Below, one piece after another: positions 24,981-34,387 of a DNA stretch of 64,000 bases. Within the stretch, counting starts at the first letter, position 1. Each line of letters opens with the position of its first letter. Both the position numbers and the translations under genes were made by a program. The DNA is taken from NCBI GenBank assembly GCA_035627835.1, contig DASPKX010000172.1:62001-126000 (forward strand), given 5' to 3'. Source of the stretch: DASPKX01 sp035627835. Its GTDB lineage: Bacteria > Verrucomicrobiota > Verrucomicrobiia > Limisphaerales > SXQI01. The notes below the pieces were generated by a model. It made no database searches and had not been told where the DNA came from. It saw nothing but the letters and a program-made list of their open reading frames with translations.

Positions 24981-26927
24981 TCACGCTGGTTTCCGGCCCA
25001 ACTCTTTTTCTGCGTCGAAGGCGGCCAGCTTGGTCGCGGCTTCCTCCCATTGTGGATGAAGCTCCCCAAGCTCGTCCTCCACCTCCATCAATTCGCGATT
25101 CAATGACGCGCCTTTGTCTGCGCGGGCGTAAGTGGCAGGGTCTTGAAGAACGGTGTGCAGTTCAGACTGCCGCTTCTCCAGGGATTGAATCCGCTTCTCG
25201 AACTGGTCCACGGCGTTCTGGAGCTGCTTCCGGACTTTTGATCTGGCTTGGCGCTCCTCAGCTTCAATTCGGCGTTGCTCTTTCGAGTTGGTCACCCGTT
25301 CAACAACCGGAGATTTCCCCGAAGCCTGGCGGGCCGCCGCGGCAGCGGCTGCCGCAGTCTTCTCAACGTAATAATCGTAGTTGCCCAGGAAGCGCTGAAC
25401 CTTCCCGTGCTCCACATGCACCACCTGGTTTGCGAGCGCGCGAATGAAATAAACATCGTGGCTGATGAAGCAGAGAGTGCCTTCATACTGCTCCAATGCC
25501 GCAATCAGCGCTTCGATGCTCGCCATGTCCAGGTGCGTCGTCGGCTCGTCCATCAGCAGCAGATTGGGCGGATCAAGCAGCAGCTTCACCAATGCGAGCC
25601 GGCTTTTCTCGCCGCCCGACAAGACACGCACGGGCTTCAGCACATCATCACCGCTAAAAAGGAAGCAGCCTAAAATATTCCGCACGAACACCTCGGTTAC
25701 GCGTTGGGGGGTGTCCAAGGCCTCCTCCAAGACGGTCCGATCGACGCGGAGCATCTCCACGCGATTCTGCGAGTAGTAACCCGCGCGAACATTGTGGCCC
25801 AAGACACGTTCGCCCGCTGAGGGCGTAAGCACACCGGCCAGCAACTTGAGCATGGTAGATTTGCCCGCGCCATTCGGCCCCACCAAAACCAGCCGCTGAT
25901 CCCGCTCGATCTCAAAGTCGAGACCTTGGTAGATCGGCTTTGCGCCGTAGCCGAAGTGCACCTGCTTCAACGCCAGCACCCGCTGCCCGCTTCTTTGCGG
26001 TTGGGGGAAGGTGAAATCGATTTCCTGCCCGTCTTCATCCGGCAGCTCTATCTTATCCATCCGCTCGATTTGCTTGAGCTTGGATTGAGCCTGGGAGGCT
26101 TTGGTGTTCTTGGCGCGGAACCGCTCGACGAAGTGCATCAAGCGCGCGATCTCCTTCTGCTGGTTCTTGTGCGCCGCGCGAAGGTTCGCTTCATTCGCCG
26201 CGCGCTGCTCAAGGTATTGATCGTAGTTGCCGCGATAACGAATGAGTTGCCCGAAGCGTAGCTCCACGATCGAACCCACGAGCCGGTTCAGGAACTCACG
26301 ATCATGCGAGATCATCAGGATTGCGCCTGGGTAACTCAGCAAATGGTTCTGGAACCACAAGAGCGAGTAGAGATCGAGATGGTTCGTTGGTTCGTCCAGC
26401 AGCAGCAAATCCGGCTCCTGCACCAGCAGACGAGCCAGATGCGCGCGCATAACCCAGCCGCCGCTCAATTCCCGCGCCGGTCGGTCGAAGTCGCTCTCAC
26501 GAAAACTAAGCCCGCTCAGGATGGTCTTGGCTTTAGCTTCGTATTGGAAGCCTCCCAGCTCCGCATAACGGGTGTGCGGATCCACCCAGTCCGTGTCGTG
26601 GTGTGAAGGGTCATGGTCATATTCCGATAGAACCTGTCGGCGCAGAGCCACCATTTCCGGATGCACTGCCATTGCGATTTCAATGACGGTTTCGTCGCCG
26701 ACCTGGGCGGTCTCCTGCGGCAGGTAACCGACGGAGGCGCGCCGATCGAGCGTAATTTCCCCTGCATCGGGCTCCTCCTGCTTGAGGATCATCTTGATCA
26801 ATGTCGATTTCCCCGCGCCGTTCGGCCCCACCAAGCCAATCCGCTCACCGCGGTTGACGAGAATGGAGGCATCTTTGAGCAGGTCGCGCTCACCGTAACT
26901 TTTGCTGACATTGACGACATTAAGCAT
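24981..26927 (-). CDS. ABC-F family ATPase (Uup/EttA-like)
   Basis: A 648-residue protein with two ABC cassettes and no membrane domain. Cassette 1 has GPNGAGKSTLI (near residue 36), signature RELSGGWVMR and Walker B LLLLDEPTNHLDL. Cassette 2 has GPNGAGKSTML, VLSGGEKSRLAL and LLLMDEPTTHLDM. The linker between them is charged and helical (the P-site tRNA-interaction motif region), and a C-terminal coiled coil (about 550-640) resembles that of Uup. ABC-F proteins act on the ribosome to relieve stalling or protect from antibiotics. The Thr for Asn change in the second DEPTTHLD is a mild variation. Convergent with the FHA gene. Confidence 0.93.
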   Translation of the reverse strand: MLNVVNVSKSYGERDLLKDASILVNRGERIGLVGPNGAGKSTLIKMILKQEEPDAGEITLDRRASVGYLPQETAQVGDETVIEIAMAVHPEMVALRRQVLSEYDHDPSHHDTDWVDPHTRYAELGGFQYEAKAKTILSGLSFRESDFDRPARELSGGWVMRAHLARLLVQEPDLLLLDEPTNHLDLYSLLWFQNHLLSYPGAILMISHDREFLNRLVGSIVELRFGQLIRYRGNYDQYLEQRAANEANLRAAHKNQQKEIARLMHFVERFRAKNTKASQAQSKLKQIERMDKIELPDEDGQEIDFTFPQPQRSGQRVLALKQVHFGYGAKPIYQGLDFEIERDQRLVLVGPNGAGKSTMLKLLAGVLTPSAGERVLGHNVRAGYYSQNRVEMLRVDRTVLEEALDTPQRVTEVFVRNILGCFLFSGDDVLKPVRVLSGGEKSRLALVKLLLDPPNLLLMDEPTTHLDMASIEALIAALEQYEGTLCFISHDVYFIRALANQVVHVEHGKVQRFLGNYDYYVEKTAAAAAAAARQASGKSPVVERVTNSKEQRRIEAEERQARSKVRKQLQNAVDQFEKRIQSLEKRQSELHTVLQDPATYARADKGASLNRELMEVEDELGELHPQWEEAATKLAAFDAEKELGRKPA

Positions 26928-27024
26928 TTGGCGCGGTTACAATGCCGTGCTTGAAGCCTAGCGCAAGCAGAACACAGGCGCAGATTTTTGACTTTTGGGG
27001 GGCGTTTTCTTAGCTTCGGCCCCG

Positions 27025-28353
27025 ATGAATATTCTGCGGCATAGCGACGCGGGGTTTGCGCAACGGCTGGAAGCGTTGGCCGCAGCGTCCAGCTTGTTTG
27101 ATCCAGTGGTGGAAGAGCGCGCGCGCGAAGTGGTCAGCGCGGTGCTCACCCGCGGGGATGAGGCTCTGGTCGAGTTCACTAAACGCTTCGATGGAGCCGA
27201 CCTCGCAGCGGAAGACTTCGCCGTGTCTACCGCGGAACGCTTCAACGCTTCGATGGAGGCCCCCGCCGAGGTGCGAGAGGCCGTCGCCGCAGCCCATAAG
27301 AACATTGCTTTCTTCTCGAAGAAGTCACTGCGCAAAGCGTGGTCAGCGCGCAACCAGCAAGGCGGGAAAGTTGGTGAGAAATTCGACCCGTTCCAGCGTG
27401 TTGGCATTTATATCCCTGGCGGAACAGCTCCGCTGGTCTCCACAGCGTTGATGACAATCACGCTGGCCCGTGTCGCGGGCTGCAAAGACATCGTCGTTTG
27501 CACGCCACCGAACAAGGAAGGCCGCGTGAATTCATCGCTGCTCTACGCCGTGGGAGTGGCGGGCGCCACGGAGATCTACAAGCTCGGGGGCGCGCAAGCC
27601 ATCGCGGCCATGGCCTGGGGAACGAAGACGATTCGGCGTGTGCAAAAAGTGTTCGGCCCCGGAAACGCCTATGTCGTCGCAGCCAAGCGCCTGCTCTTCG
27701 GCCATGTCGCCGTGGATCTTTTACCCGGGCCAAGCGAAGTGCTGGTGATAGCGGACGACAAGGCGAATCCGCGCTTCGCCGCTGCGGACCTGCTGGCGCA
27801 GGCGGAGCATGGTTCCGGGCATGAACGCGTTTGGCTGATCACCACGTCCGCCACTTTTTTGAAAGCGGTGGAGAAGGAGATTGATCGCCAGCTCTTGACT
27901 CTCTCGCGAAAGGATTTCATCGCCAAAGCTCTGCAGAACAATGGCTGGTTGATCCAGGTGCGGAACATTGCGGACGCTGTGGCGCTGGCCAACCGGCTGG
28001 CTCCAGAACATTGCGAGATCATGACGGCGCGCCCTGCGGCCGTCGCGGAGCAGATCGTGACCGCAGGCGCCATATTCCTTGGCGGGAATTCACCCACTGT
28101 GCTCGGAGACTACATCGCGGGACCGAGCCACACCTTGCCCACTGGGGGAGCGGGCGCGGCTTTCCCTGGCCTGACGGTCGATCAGTTCCAACGCCGCACC
28201 AGCATCGTGGAATACAGCCCCCCTGCCCTGCGCCGTTCGTTGAGCTTCATTAACACCTTCGCTTCTGTTGAAGGATTGGATGCGCATGCGCGCTCAGCGC
28301 AGATTCGCCTCGAGAAAGCAGCCGCGGGCAAAGCGAGGAAGCAAAAGGCATGA
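27025..28353 (+). CDS. hisD: Histidinol dehydrogenase
   Basis: A 442-residue enzyme for the last two oxidations of histidine synthesis (histidinol to histidine, 2 NAD+, zinc). Diagnostic blocks: VGIYIPGGTAPLVSTALM, KLGGAQAIAAMAWGT, KVFGPGNAYVVAAK, DLLPGPSEVLVIAD, the zinc-ligand block LLAQAEHGSGHERV, and YIAGPSHTLPTGGAG with the catalytic/ligand His. Length is typical. The frame opens at 26995, but ATG 27025 (MNILRHSD) is the usual N-terminus. Its stop overlaps hisC by 4 nt, an operon pair common across bacteria. Confidence 0.97.
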   Translation: MNILRHSDAGFAQRLEALAAASSLFDPVVEERAREVVSAVLTRGDEALVEFTKRFDGADLAAEDFAVSTAERFNASMEAPAEVREAVAAAHKNIAFFSKKSLRKAWSARNQQGGKVGEKFDPFQRVGIYIPGGTAPLVSTALMTITLARVAGCKDIVVCTPPNKEGRVNSSLLYAVGVAGATEIYKLGGAQAIAAMAWGTKTIRRVQKVFGPGNAYVVAAKRLLFGHVAVDLLPGPSEVLVIADDKANPRFAAADLLAQAEHGSGHERVWLITTSATFLKAVEKEIDRQLLTLSRKDFIAKALQNNGWLIQVRNIADAVALANRLAPEHCEIMTARPAAVAEQIVTAGAIFLGGNSPTVLGDYIAGPSHTLPTGGAGAAFPGLTVDQFQRRTSIVEYSPPALRRSLSFINTFASVEGLDAHARSAQIRLEKAAAGKARKQKA

Positions 28354-29474
28354 GCCGCGCCAGCTCTTACGTTCGCCCCTTGGTTCGAACCTTGCACCCC
28401 TACGTCCCGGGTGAGCAGCCGAAGATCAAGGATCTCGTTAAGCTCAACACCAACGAGAATCCGTATCCGCCTGCTCCTGGAGTGCTGGAGGCCGTGCGGG
28501 AAGCGGTCGATGGACGGCTGCGCCTCTACCCCAATCCAGCAGCCGACGCATTGCGGGAGGCCCTCGCGAAGCTGCACCGCTGCCGTCCCGAGAACATCAT
28601 CATCGGCAATGGGTCTGACGAGGTTCTCGCACTGGCCACGCGCGCGTTTGTGGAGCCGATTGGCCTCGGCAAGAACGCGGATGCTGAAACCATCCAGTAT
28701 TTCTCCCCCAGTTACTCGCTTTACCCGGTGCTCGCGGACACGCAAGGCACCCGCAAGAACTCCGTCCGGTTAAACGCCGATTTCACCATCCCGGATGCGA
28801 AGGTGCTGCGCGCCGCTGGCTGGAACACCAAAGCTGCCCTCACCTTTGTCACGACGCCAAACGCTCCCGGAGGCCGCGGCTATGCCGTTGAGCAACTCCG
28901 CACCCTTGCCGCCGCCCAGCGGGGTGTGGTGGTGCTGGATGAGGCTTATGTGGATTTCGCCAAGGAGAACGCGATGACGCTCGCGTTGGAACTGCCCAAT
29001 GTGCTTGTTGCGCGAACATTTTCGAAGGCTTACTCCCTCTGCTTCCAGCGGATCGGCTATTTTGTCGGCAGCCCTGAATTGATCGAAGCCCTCCACAAAA
29101 TCCGCGATAGCTACAACGTCAATGGGCTGGGGCAGATCGCGGCGCTCGCCACGCTGAAGCATCTCTCTTATTACCGAGCGAACTTTAAGCGCATCATCCA
29201 ATCACGCCAGACCGTCAGCCAGGCCCTGGAAGACCTCGGCTTTCAGGTGTTACCCAGCGAAACCAATTTCATTCTCACTGAACCGCCCCAGTTCCCAGCG
29301 GAAGAATGGCTTCGGAAGCTGCGCGAGCATAAAATACTGGTGCGGTGGTTTAAAGATCCCGCGGTGAGCAAGTTCCTGCGCATTACGATTGGCTCTGAGG
29401 AGGAGATGGCAAGGCTGATGGAAGCGGTCAAAGCCATCCTCGCTTCCCAAAGCGCGGGCAAGCGCAAGAAATAG
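28350..29474 (+). CDS. hisC: Histidinol-phosphate aminotransferase
   Basis: A 374-residue fold-type I PLP enzyme converting imidazole-acetol phosphate plus glutamate to histidinol phosphate. Blocks: KLNTNENPYPPAP at the N-terminus, IIGNGSDEVL, FVTTPNAPGG (phosphate/substrate loop), VVLDEAYVDFA (PLP Asp and Tyr), and RTFSKAYSLCFQRIGY with the Schiff-base Lys. Near the C-terminus, FLRITIGSEEE provides the carboxylate-binding Arg. Length normal. Translationally coupled to hisD. Confidence 0.96.
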   Translation: MSRASSYVRPLVRTLHPYVPGEQPKIKDLVKLNTNENPYPPAPGVLEAVREAVDGRLRLYPNPAADALREALAKLHRCRPENIIIGNGSDEVLALATRAFVEPIGLGKNADAETIQYFSPSYSLYPVLADTQGTRKNSVRLNADFTIPDAKVLRAAGWNTKAALTFVTTPNAPGGRGYAVEQLRTLAAAQRGVVVLDEAYVDFAKENAMTLALELPNVLVARTFSKAYSLCFQRIGYFVGSPELIEALHKIRDSYNVNGLGQIAALATLKHLSYYRANFKRIIQSRQTVSQALEDLGFQVLPSETNFILTEPPQFPAEEWLRKLREHKILVRWFKDPAVSKFLRITIGSEEEMARLMEAVKAILASQSAGKRKK

Positions 29475-29524
29475 GCCCTCTTTTACTTTACAATTGGACC
29501 GCCACAGAAAAAAGTAACGCAGTT

Positions 29525-29677
29525 ATGGATCCGACAATGTCAGTTGGCTGGAGCATCTTCTGGAGCATCGCGGCTATGCCGATCGGGCTCTTCATCTGCT
29601 TCTTCCCGCTCGTGCTCGCTTGGATTGGGACTGCCAAAGAGTCTTCAGATCAGAATTCTCCCAAGCGCAAGAAGTAA
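29525..29677 (+). CDS. 50-residue single-pass membrane protein
   Basis: A short ORF beginning ATG 29525 and ending TAA 29675-29677. The product starts MDPTMSVGWSIFWSI, has one strong transmembrane helix (about residues 9-36, MPIGLFICFFPLVLAW in its core) and ends in a hydrophilic, Lys-rich tail (SSDQNSPKRKK). The layout looks like a real small membrane protein, not a random ORF: hydrophobic core flanked by charge, ending with a basic tail on the presumably cytoplasmic side. It lies between hisC (50 bp upstream) and tonB (86 bp downstream), all on the plus strand. No family recognised; Shine-Dalgarno weak. Confidence 0.5.
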   Translation: MDPTMSVGWSIFWSIAAMPIGLFICFFPLVLAWIGTAKESSDQNSPKRKK

Positions 29678-29763
29678 GCGGCGCCGTCGCGCCCTTTTTC
29701 CTGGTTGATCAGCTGCTTCTCCGGTTGAAGCGTTGTTAAAGGCGCTGCATTCTCTGCAAGCGC

Positions 29764-30858
29764 ATGTTTTTTCAGTGGCCGCGGATGTTCAGTGATTGGT
29801 TCAGCGAGCGAGCTGTGCCAAAAGCTGCCACGCTGTCATTCCTCTTTCACCTCGCCCTCTTCCTGATCATTGACCTGATGATTGGGGTCACCCCGCTTTT
29901 CCGCTCAGTCACTCCCTCTGTCATGGTGGAATTGCGGGAAGAAGCCAAAGCAAGGGCAGAAGCTGCTGCCGCCGAGGCTGAACGCCAGCAACCTGCCTTG
30001 GTGTTCGTTGAAGTAGATCCAACGAAACCGAGCGAACCGCCTCCAGAGAAGCCGTTCTATTCCAGCGCGAACACCCGCGCCGCAAATCCAGAGGTTGGCA
30101 ACACGACCACCCCGAACATCGCTGGTCGGGAGGATTCGATTCCCAAGACGTTCGACACTTTGCGCCCCACCCCGGAAGCAGCGCCAAAACCCGAGCCCGC
30201 TGTTCAAGAAACGCCCCCCGAGGCGCAGCCCACGCAGCAGGTCCAGGAGCAGCCAAAACCTGCGGAGCCTCTTCCGAAGCCAGCGGAAACTCGTGTTGAG
30301 CCTACCCCGCAAACAAAACCTGAGGAACTGAAGCCAGCGGTGGATGGATTAGTTGTGGCCCCCGCGATCCCGGAGAAGATCATTCCTCCGGCTCAGCCCC
30401 CGATCACCCCACCGGCAGTCCGTCCGCAAACCCGCACCCGACCACGAAAGCTGGCAGAGGTAGCGCCCGATCGCGGCATGGTCATTGGGGAGAAGATGAA
30501 ATCAACCGGCGGAGTGCGTCGCTTCGAGATTGAGCCTTCGCTCGATGTTAAGGAATCTCCGTTTGGAGATTACGATCGCGCTTTCATTGCCGCGGTGCAG
30601 AACCGTTGGCACCAGCTCCTGGATGAGCGTGATTACGTTGGCAATCGCCGCGGGAAAGTCGTGATCGAGTTCCGCCTGAACATGGATGGGCGCGTGACCG
30701 CAACCAAAGTCGCACAGAACGACGTGAGCGACACCCTGGCGTGGCTTTGCCAGCGGGCAATAGAAGACCCGGCTCCCTACGGGCGATTCCCTTCAGACCT
30801 TCGCCGTTTGTTGCAAAAGGATTATCGCGAGGTGCGATTCACTTTTCATTACCGCTAA
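29764..30858 (+). CDS. TonB-like energy transducer
   Basis: A 364-residue protein: short cytoplasmic N-terminus, one transmembrane helix (about 20-42, LSFLFHLALFLIIDLM) containing the His seen in TonB anchors, a long Pro/Glu/Lys-rich periplasmic spacer (about 85-235), and a C-terminal TonB/TolA-like domain (about 270-364: AVQNRWHQLLDE, GKVVIEFRLNMDGRV). TonB transmits proton-motive force from ExbB/ExbD to outer-membrane transporters. The next two genes are exbB- and exbD-like, confirming the role. The C-terminal domain could also be TolA-like; no TolB or Pal is present to decide. Confidence 0.85.
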   Translation: MFFQWPRMFSDWFSERAVPKAATLSFLFHLALFLIIDLMIGVTPLFRSVTPSVMVELREEAKARAEAAAAEAERQQPALVFVEVDPTKPSEPPPEKPFYSSANTRAANPEVGNTTTPNIAGREDSIPKTFDTLRPTPEAAPKPEPAVQETPPEAQPTQQVQEQPKPAEPLPKPAETRVEPTPQTKPEELKPAVDGLVVAPAIPEKIIPPAQPPITPPAVRPQTRTRPRKLAEVAPDRGMVIGEKMKSTGGVRRFEIEPSLDVKESPFGDYDRAFIAAVQNRWHQLLDERDYVGNRRGKVVIEFRLNMDGRVTATKVAQNDVSDTLAWLCQRAIEDPAPYGRFPSDLRRLLQKDYREVRFTFHYR

Positions 30859-30879
30859 ACTGTCGCAAGCTTCTTAAAA

Positions 30880-31518
30880 ATGTTCGAATTCATCCGAGCT
30901 GGCGGGCCTTTCATGTGGCTGCTGCTGCTGACATCGATGGTCGGCCTCACGTTTATCATCGAGCGCGGCATGGCGTTGCGGTGGCAGCGCGTGATCCCCG
31001 ACGATGTGGCCAAAGCTATCGACGAAGCTGACACTCCCGGTGGGCTCCAAAAACTGCGCACTCTCGCCGAAGCGCGCCCTTCAGCCCTGTCACGCATTTT
31101 GATTGTTGCGCTAGATCATCTGCATTGGCCAAAGGCTGAGACCGTGGACAGCATCGAAACCAAAGCTCGCCACGAAGTGAATAGGCTAGAACGCGGCCTG
31201 GTCGTTCTTGAAATCGTGGTCGGCATCGCTCCCCTGCTCGGTCTGGTCGGCACCATTCACGGATTGATCACTTTGTTCGGCGATCTGGGCCAGGCAAGCG
31301 GCGTTGACAACACTGTCCTCGCCAAAGGAATTGCGATCGCGCTGAACACCACCTTGGCTGGCTTGTTAATTGCCATCCCCGCGTTGGTTGCGTGGAGTTA
31401 TTACAACAAACGCATCGAGAACATGGCTGTCGAATTGGAAACGCTCGCGGACCAATTCATGCGCCAGCAGCACCGGGATGTGGCGCCCGACCGAGCCGTT
31501 AACGTGCGCAAGCAATGA
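30880..31518 (+). CDS. MotA/TolQ/ExbB proton-channel protein
   Basis: A 212-residue inner-membrane protein with three hydrophobic segments. The first starts near residue 12 (FMWLLLLTSMVGLTFII), and the conserved channel part is LEIVVGIAPLLGLVGTIHGLI and ALNTTLAGLLIAIPAL, the classic ExbB/TolQ signature. With ExbD it forms the proton-driven motor that energises TonB. It lies 21 bp after the tonB-like gene and overlaps the exbD-like gene by 4 nt, so the three make one operon. Confidence 0.93.
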   Translation: MFEFIRAGGPFMWLLLLTSMVGLTFIIERGMALRWQRVIPDDVAKAIDEADTPGGLQKLRTLAEARPSALSRILIVALDHLHWPKAETVDSIETKARHEVNRLERGLVVLEIVVGIAPLLGLVGTIHGLITLFGDLGQASGVDNTVLAKGIAIALNTTLAGLLIAIPALVAWSYYNKRIENMAVELETLADQFMRQQHRDVAPDRAVNVRKQ

Positions 31519-31931
31519 ACTTCCTCCGTCGCCGCAGGAAAGCCGCGCCCACGATCATCATCATTTCGTTGATCGACATTCTGATCGTGCTGCTGATCTT
31601 CCTGATGGTCACCACGACCTTCAAACAGCAGCCTGCCGTGAAACTGGCTTTGCCGGAGTCGAAGCAGGCGACCAGCGGCAACGTGACGCAAAGCATTCTC
31701 CTGATCACCATTGCGCCTCAGCAACCGTTCTTCTACCTCGATCAAAAAGCGGTTACCTTTGATAAGCTGCAGCAAGAGTTGCTCGTGAGAGCCAAAGCCG
31801 CTCCTTCCACTCAGGTGGCTTTGAATGCGGACAGCAACGCCCCCTGGGGCCAGATCATTCGCGTGATGGACGCAGTAAAAGCGGCGAACTTGAAAGAAGT
31901 CAGCGCGTTCACAAAAAACGCGGGGAAATAG
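31515..31931 (+). CDS. ExbD/TolR family protein
   Basis: A 138-residue protein with one N-terminal transmembrane helix (IIISLIDILIVLLIFLMVTT) that contains the essential channel Asp (LIDILIV), then a periplasmic domain ending ALNADSNAPWGQIIRVMDAV, the ExbD/TolR fold signature. It partners the ExbB-like protein whose stop it overlaps (ATGA). Length is typical. Tail-to-tail with a glycosyltransferase gene, one base apart. Confidence 0.93.
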   Translation: MNFLRRRRKAAPTIIIISLIDILIVLLIFLMVTTTFKQQPAVKLALPESKQATSGNVTQSILLITIAPQQPFFYLDQKAVTFDKLQQELLVRAKAAPSTQVALNADSNAPWGQIIRVMDAVKAANLKEVSAFTKNAGK

Positions 31932-31932
31932 C

Positions 31933-33081
31933 TCAGACCTTTTGCAGTTTGCCGTCCGGCAACACTCGGAATTTTTCGCCCCTCCACACGACGGTGTTGC
32001 CAAGGAACGCGGCCGCCCACACCGCGACTTGAAGAAGATCCTTGAGCACGATTAGCGCTGATGGAGACCGCCGCTCATGCGCGGGCAGCAATCGGCGTTG
32101 CAAGTGCATCGCCATCACCACGCGTGTGCCAACCACAGCCGCTAAGGCGGAAAGCGAATAGACGCATGGCGCAACTGCCGCGAGCAAAGCCGAAAACAAC
32201 GTGGCATTCGACAGGATGCTAAAGAAGTACGGGATCGGCTGGCAGACTCGCACCGTTCGCGACCACCGCACCTGATGATCCCACACAGCTCGTGCGGACA
32301 TAAACCCGGAGCGGCATTCGACCACCGTATCCGCAAGGGACACCACGCCGCCTGCACGGGCCGCTTTGTTCCCCAGTTGGTAATCGTCCGCAAGGTATTC
32401 GAGCAGGGCTTGGAACCCACCGATTTTCTCGAGCATCTCGCGGCGAATGATCATGACCGCCCCGAGAGCAAAATCCATTTTGCTCAACATCTGCCCCTGC
32501 AGAACCTGGCTCCAGAAATCGACATTCACGTGCAACGCCTCAAGATGCATGGCCGTGTTTTTCGAGTTGGTGAGCGCGTAGAGAGAACAAACCAGACCAA
32601 CCTCTGGGCTCCTAAACTGCCCCATCGCACACTTCAGGAAATCGCGATCGGCCCACACATCTGCGTCGCTGATTAACACGAACTCATGCCGCGCCTGCGG
32701 AGAAAGCTGAACCAGAGTTGAGACTTTGGCATTCGGCCCCAGTGCTTCGGGGCAATGAACATATTGAACGTCTTTGTCAGGGTGAGCCGCTCGCAACGCC
32801 TCAATCACGGCACACGCGGGATCGTTGGCCGACCGCGCGCCAAAAACGACCTGGACCTTCCCGGCGTAATCCTGGCTGAGCCAACTTTCGAAGCACTCCC
32901 TCGTATGTTCCTCTGCGCCTTTAACGGGCTTGAGGATCGTAATCGAGGGAGATTCGTCCAGCGCGGGCGCCTCAGACAGTTTGGATGCAAGAGTGAAGCG
33001 GCTCGCAGCAACCCACTGCCAAAGCACTATAAGGAAGCTCAGGCAGGCCAGCCCGCCCAAGGCGATTGTTACAACCGACAT
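31933..33081 (-). CDS. GT2/GT21 glycosyltransferase, ceramide glucosyltransferase / HpnI-like
   Basis: A 382-residue membrane glycosyltransferase: one N-terminal helix (TIALGGLACLSFLIVLWQWV), a GT-A catalytic domain (SITILKPVKGAE at the start, SDADVW as the DxD-like metal site, LLEYLADDYQLG with the catalytic Asp) and the GT21 motif HQVRWSRT near residue 275. Two to three C-terminal hydrophobic helices follow. Ceramide glucosyltransferases and the hopanoid-associated HpnI share this layout; the lipid acceptor cannot be told from sequence and no hpn gene is nearby. It starts 5 bp after the GspE-like gene on the same strand. Confidence 0.85.
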   Translation of the reverse strand: MSVVTIALGGLACLSFLIVLWQWVAASRFTLASKLSEAPALDESPSITILKPVKGAEEHTRECFESWLSQDYAGKVQVVFGARSANDPACAVIEALRAAHPDKDVQYVHCPEALGPNAKVSTLVQLSPQARHEFVLISDADVWADRDFLKCAMGQFRSPEVGLVCSLYALTNSKNTAMHLEALHVNVDFWSQVLQGQMLSKMDFALGAVMIIRREMLEKIGGFQALLEYLADDYQLGNKAARAGGVVSLADTVVECRSGFMSARAVWDHQVRWSRTVRVCQPIPYFFSILSNATLFSALLAAVAPCVYSLSALAAVVGTRVVMAMHLQRRLLPAHERRSPSALIVLKDLLQVAVWAAAFLGNTVVWRGEKFRVLPDGKLQKV

Positions 33082-33086
33082 GCGGG

Positions 33087-34304
33087 TCAGACCTGATCAA
33101 CTGCGACCACGCGCAGGACTTCCTCCAAAGTGGTTTGGCCTCTGGCGACGCGCTGGAGCCCGTTATGCCACAGCGTCTTCATCCCCTCTTTGATAGCAAT
33201 GTCCTGTAGAGCGCGCGTCGGCATCTTCTGGAGAATAGCGTCCCGCAGCACTTCATCCACCACCATCATTTCAGTCAGCGCTGTTCGCCCGAAGAATCCC
33301 GTCTGCATGCACTCATTGCAACCAACGCCTTTGCGCAGCTGAGCATGGTCACGCAGTTCCGCCGGAATCAATCGCGCCAAGCCAGGCTCAGGCTCGTAAG
33401 GCTGCGAGCAATAGACGCAGTTCATCCGAATCAATCTCAACCCCACGACACCAATGATGCTGGAGGAAAGCAGGAAAGGCTCGATGTCCATGTTGATGAG
33501 GCGCGCAAAGACGCCCGAGGTCGTCCCAGAGTGAATCGTGCTGATCACCAAATGCCCCGTCAGCCCCGCTTGCACCGCGATCGTCGCCGTCTCTGGATCG
33601 CGAATCTCGCCGACCATGATCACTTGCGGGTCTTGCCGCATCAGTGACCGTAGCGCGATCGGATACGTAAACTCTTTCGCGCGATTCACCTGCGCCTGGC
33701 TGATCATCGGCAGGTTGAACTCCACTGGATCTTCCACGGTGCTGATGCTGATTGTCGGGCCAAATTTGCCCACCAGGTGGCACAACGAAGCGTAAATGGC
33801 AGTCGTTTTTCCTGAGCCTGTCGGTCCCGTTAGCAGCAGCAATCCGCTCGGCTTGGAAAGCAGCTTCATGAACGTGTGCTGCGTCTCTTCGTCAAAGCCG
33901 AGCCCTTGCAATTCAAAGCTGCGATTGCTCGGGTCAAAAATACGCACGACGATCTTTTCACCACGAACCGTCGGGAAAACGGAGATGCGCAATTCGACGC
34001 CACCGATGTCCGGGTTGGCAGGCGCATGGCCTTCCTGCGGAATGTCGTTCTGATATGAAACGAGGCTGGCCATCACTTTCAGGCGCCCCGAAATCTTCTC
34101 CATCAAGTCGAGGGGCAAATGCACCAATTCCTGAAGCACGCCAATTAAACGCACCCGCACAACAAGTGTGCTTTCCCACGGCTCGATATGGATGTCGCTT
34201 GCGCCCGCTTTAACGGCATCAAGGATGAGGTAGTTGACCAACGCGCCAATTTCGATTTGGTCGTACGAGGAGACAGACTGCAAGTAGCGCGTTGTTTGAT
34301 TCAT
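33087..34304 (-). CDS. GspE/PilB-family secretion ATPase, short form
   Basis: A 405-residue AAA+ ATPase of the type II secretion/type IV pilus family. It has a GASDIHIEPW block near residue 36, Walker A GPTGSGKTTA, Asp box SISTVEDPVEFN, Walker B/Glu MVGEIRDPETA, His box VISTIHSGTT, and the zinc-binding tetracysteine (CVYCSQPYE and CNECMQTG). It lacks the long N-terminal domain by which GspE binds GspL, being ~150 residues shorter than typical GspE or PilB. No other T2SS or pilus gene is nearby, so this is an orphan, and its partner platform is elsewhere. Confidence 0.93.
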   Translation of the reverse strand: MNQTTRYLQSVSSYDQIEIGALVNYLILDAVKAGASDIHIEPWESTLVVRVRLIGVLQELVHLPLDLMEKISGRLKVMASLVSYQNDIPQEGHAPANPDIGGVELRISVFPTVRGEKIVVRIFDPSNRSFELQGLGFDEETQHTFMKLLSKPSGLLLLTGPTGSGKTTAIYASLCHLVGKFGPTISISTVEDPVEFNLPMISQAQVNRAKEFTYPIALRSLMRQDPQVIMVGEIRDPETATIAVQAGLTGHLVISTIHSGTTSGVFARLINMDIEPFLLSSSIIGVVGLRLIRMNCVYCSQPYEPEPGLARLIPAELRDHAQLRKGVGCNECMQTGFFGRTALTEMMVVDEVLRDAILQKMPTRALQDIAIKEGMKTLWHNGLQRVARGQTTLEEVLRVVAVDQV

Positions 34305-34387
34305 ACCAGAAAGTGATTACCCGCCCTCATTCTTACGAGCGCTCCTAATGCTGTCATCAAAAATGCACGTTTGCGCCACAGCCAAAT

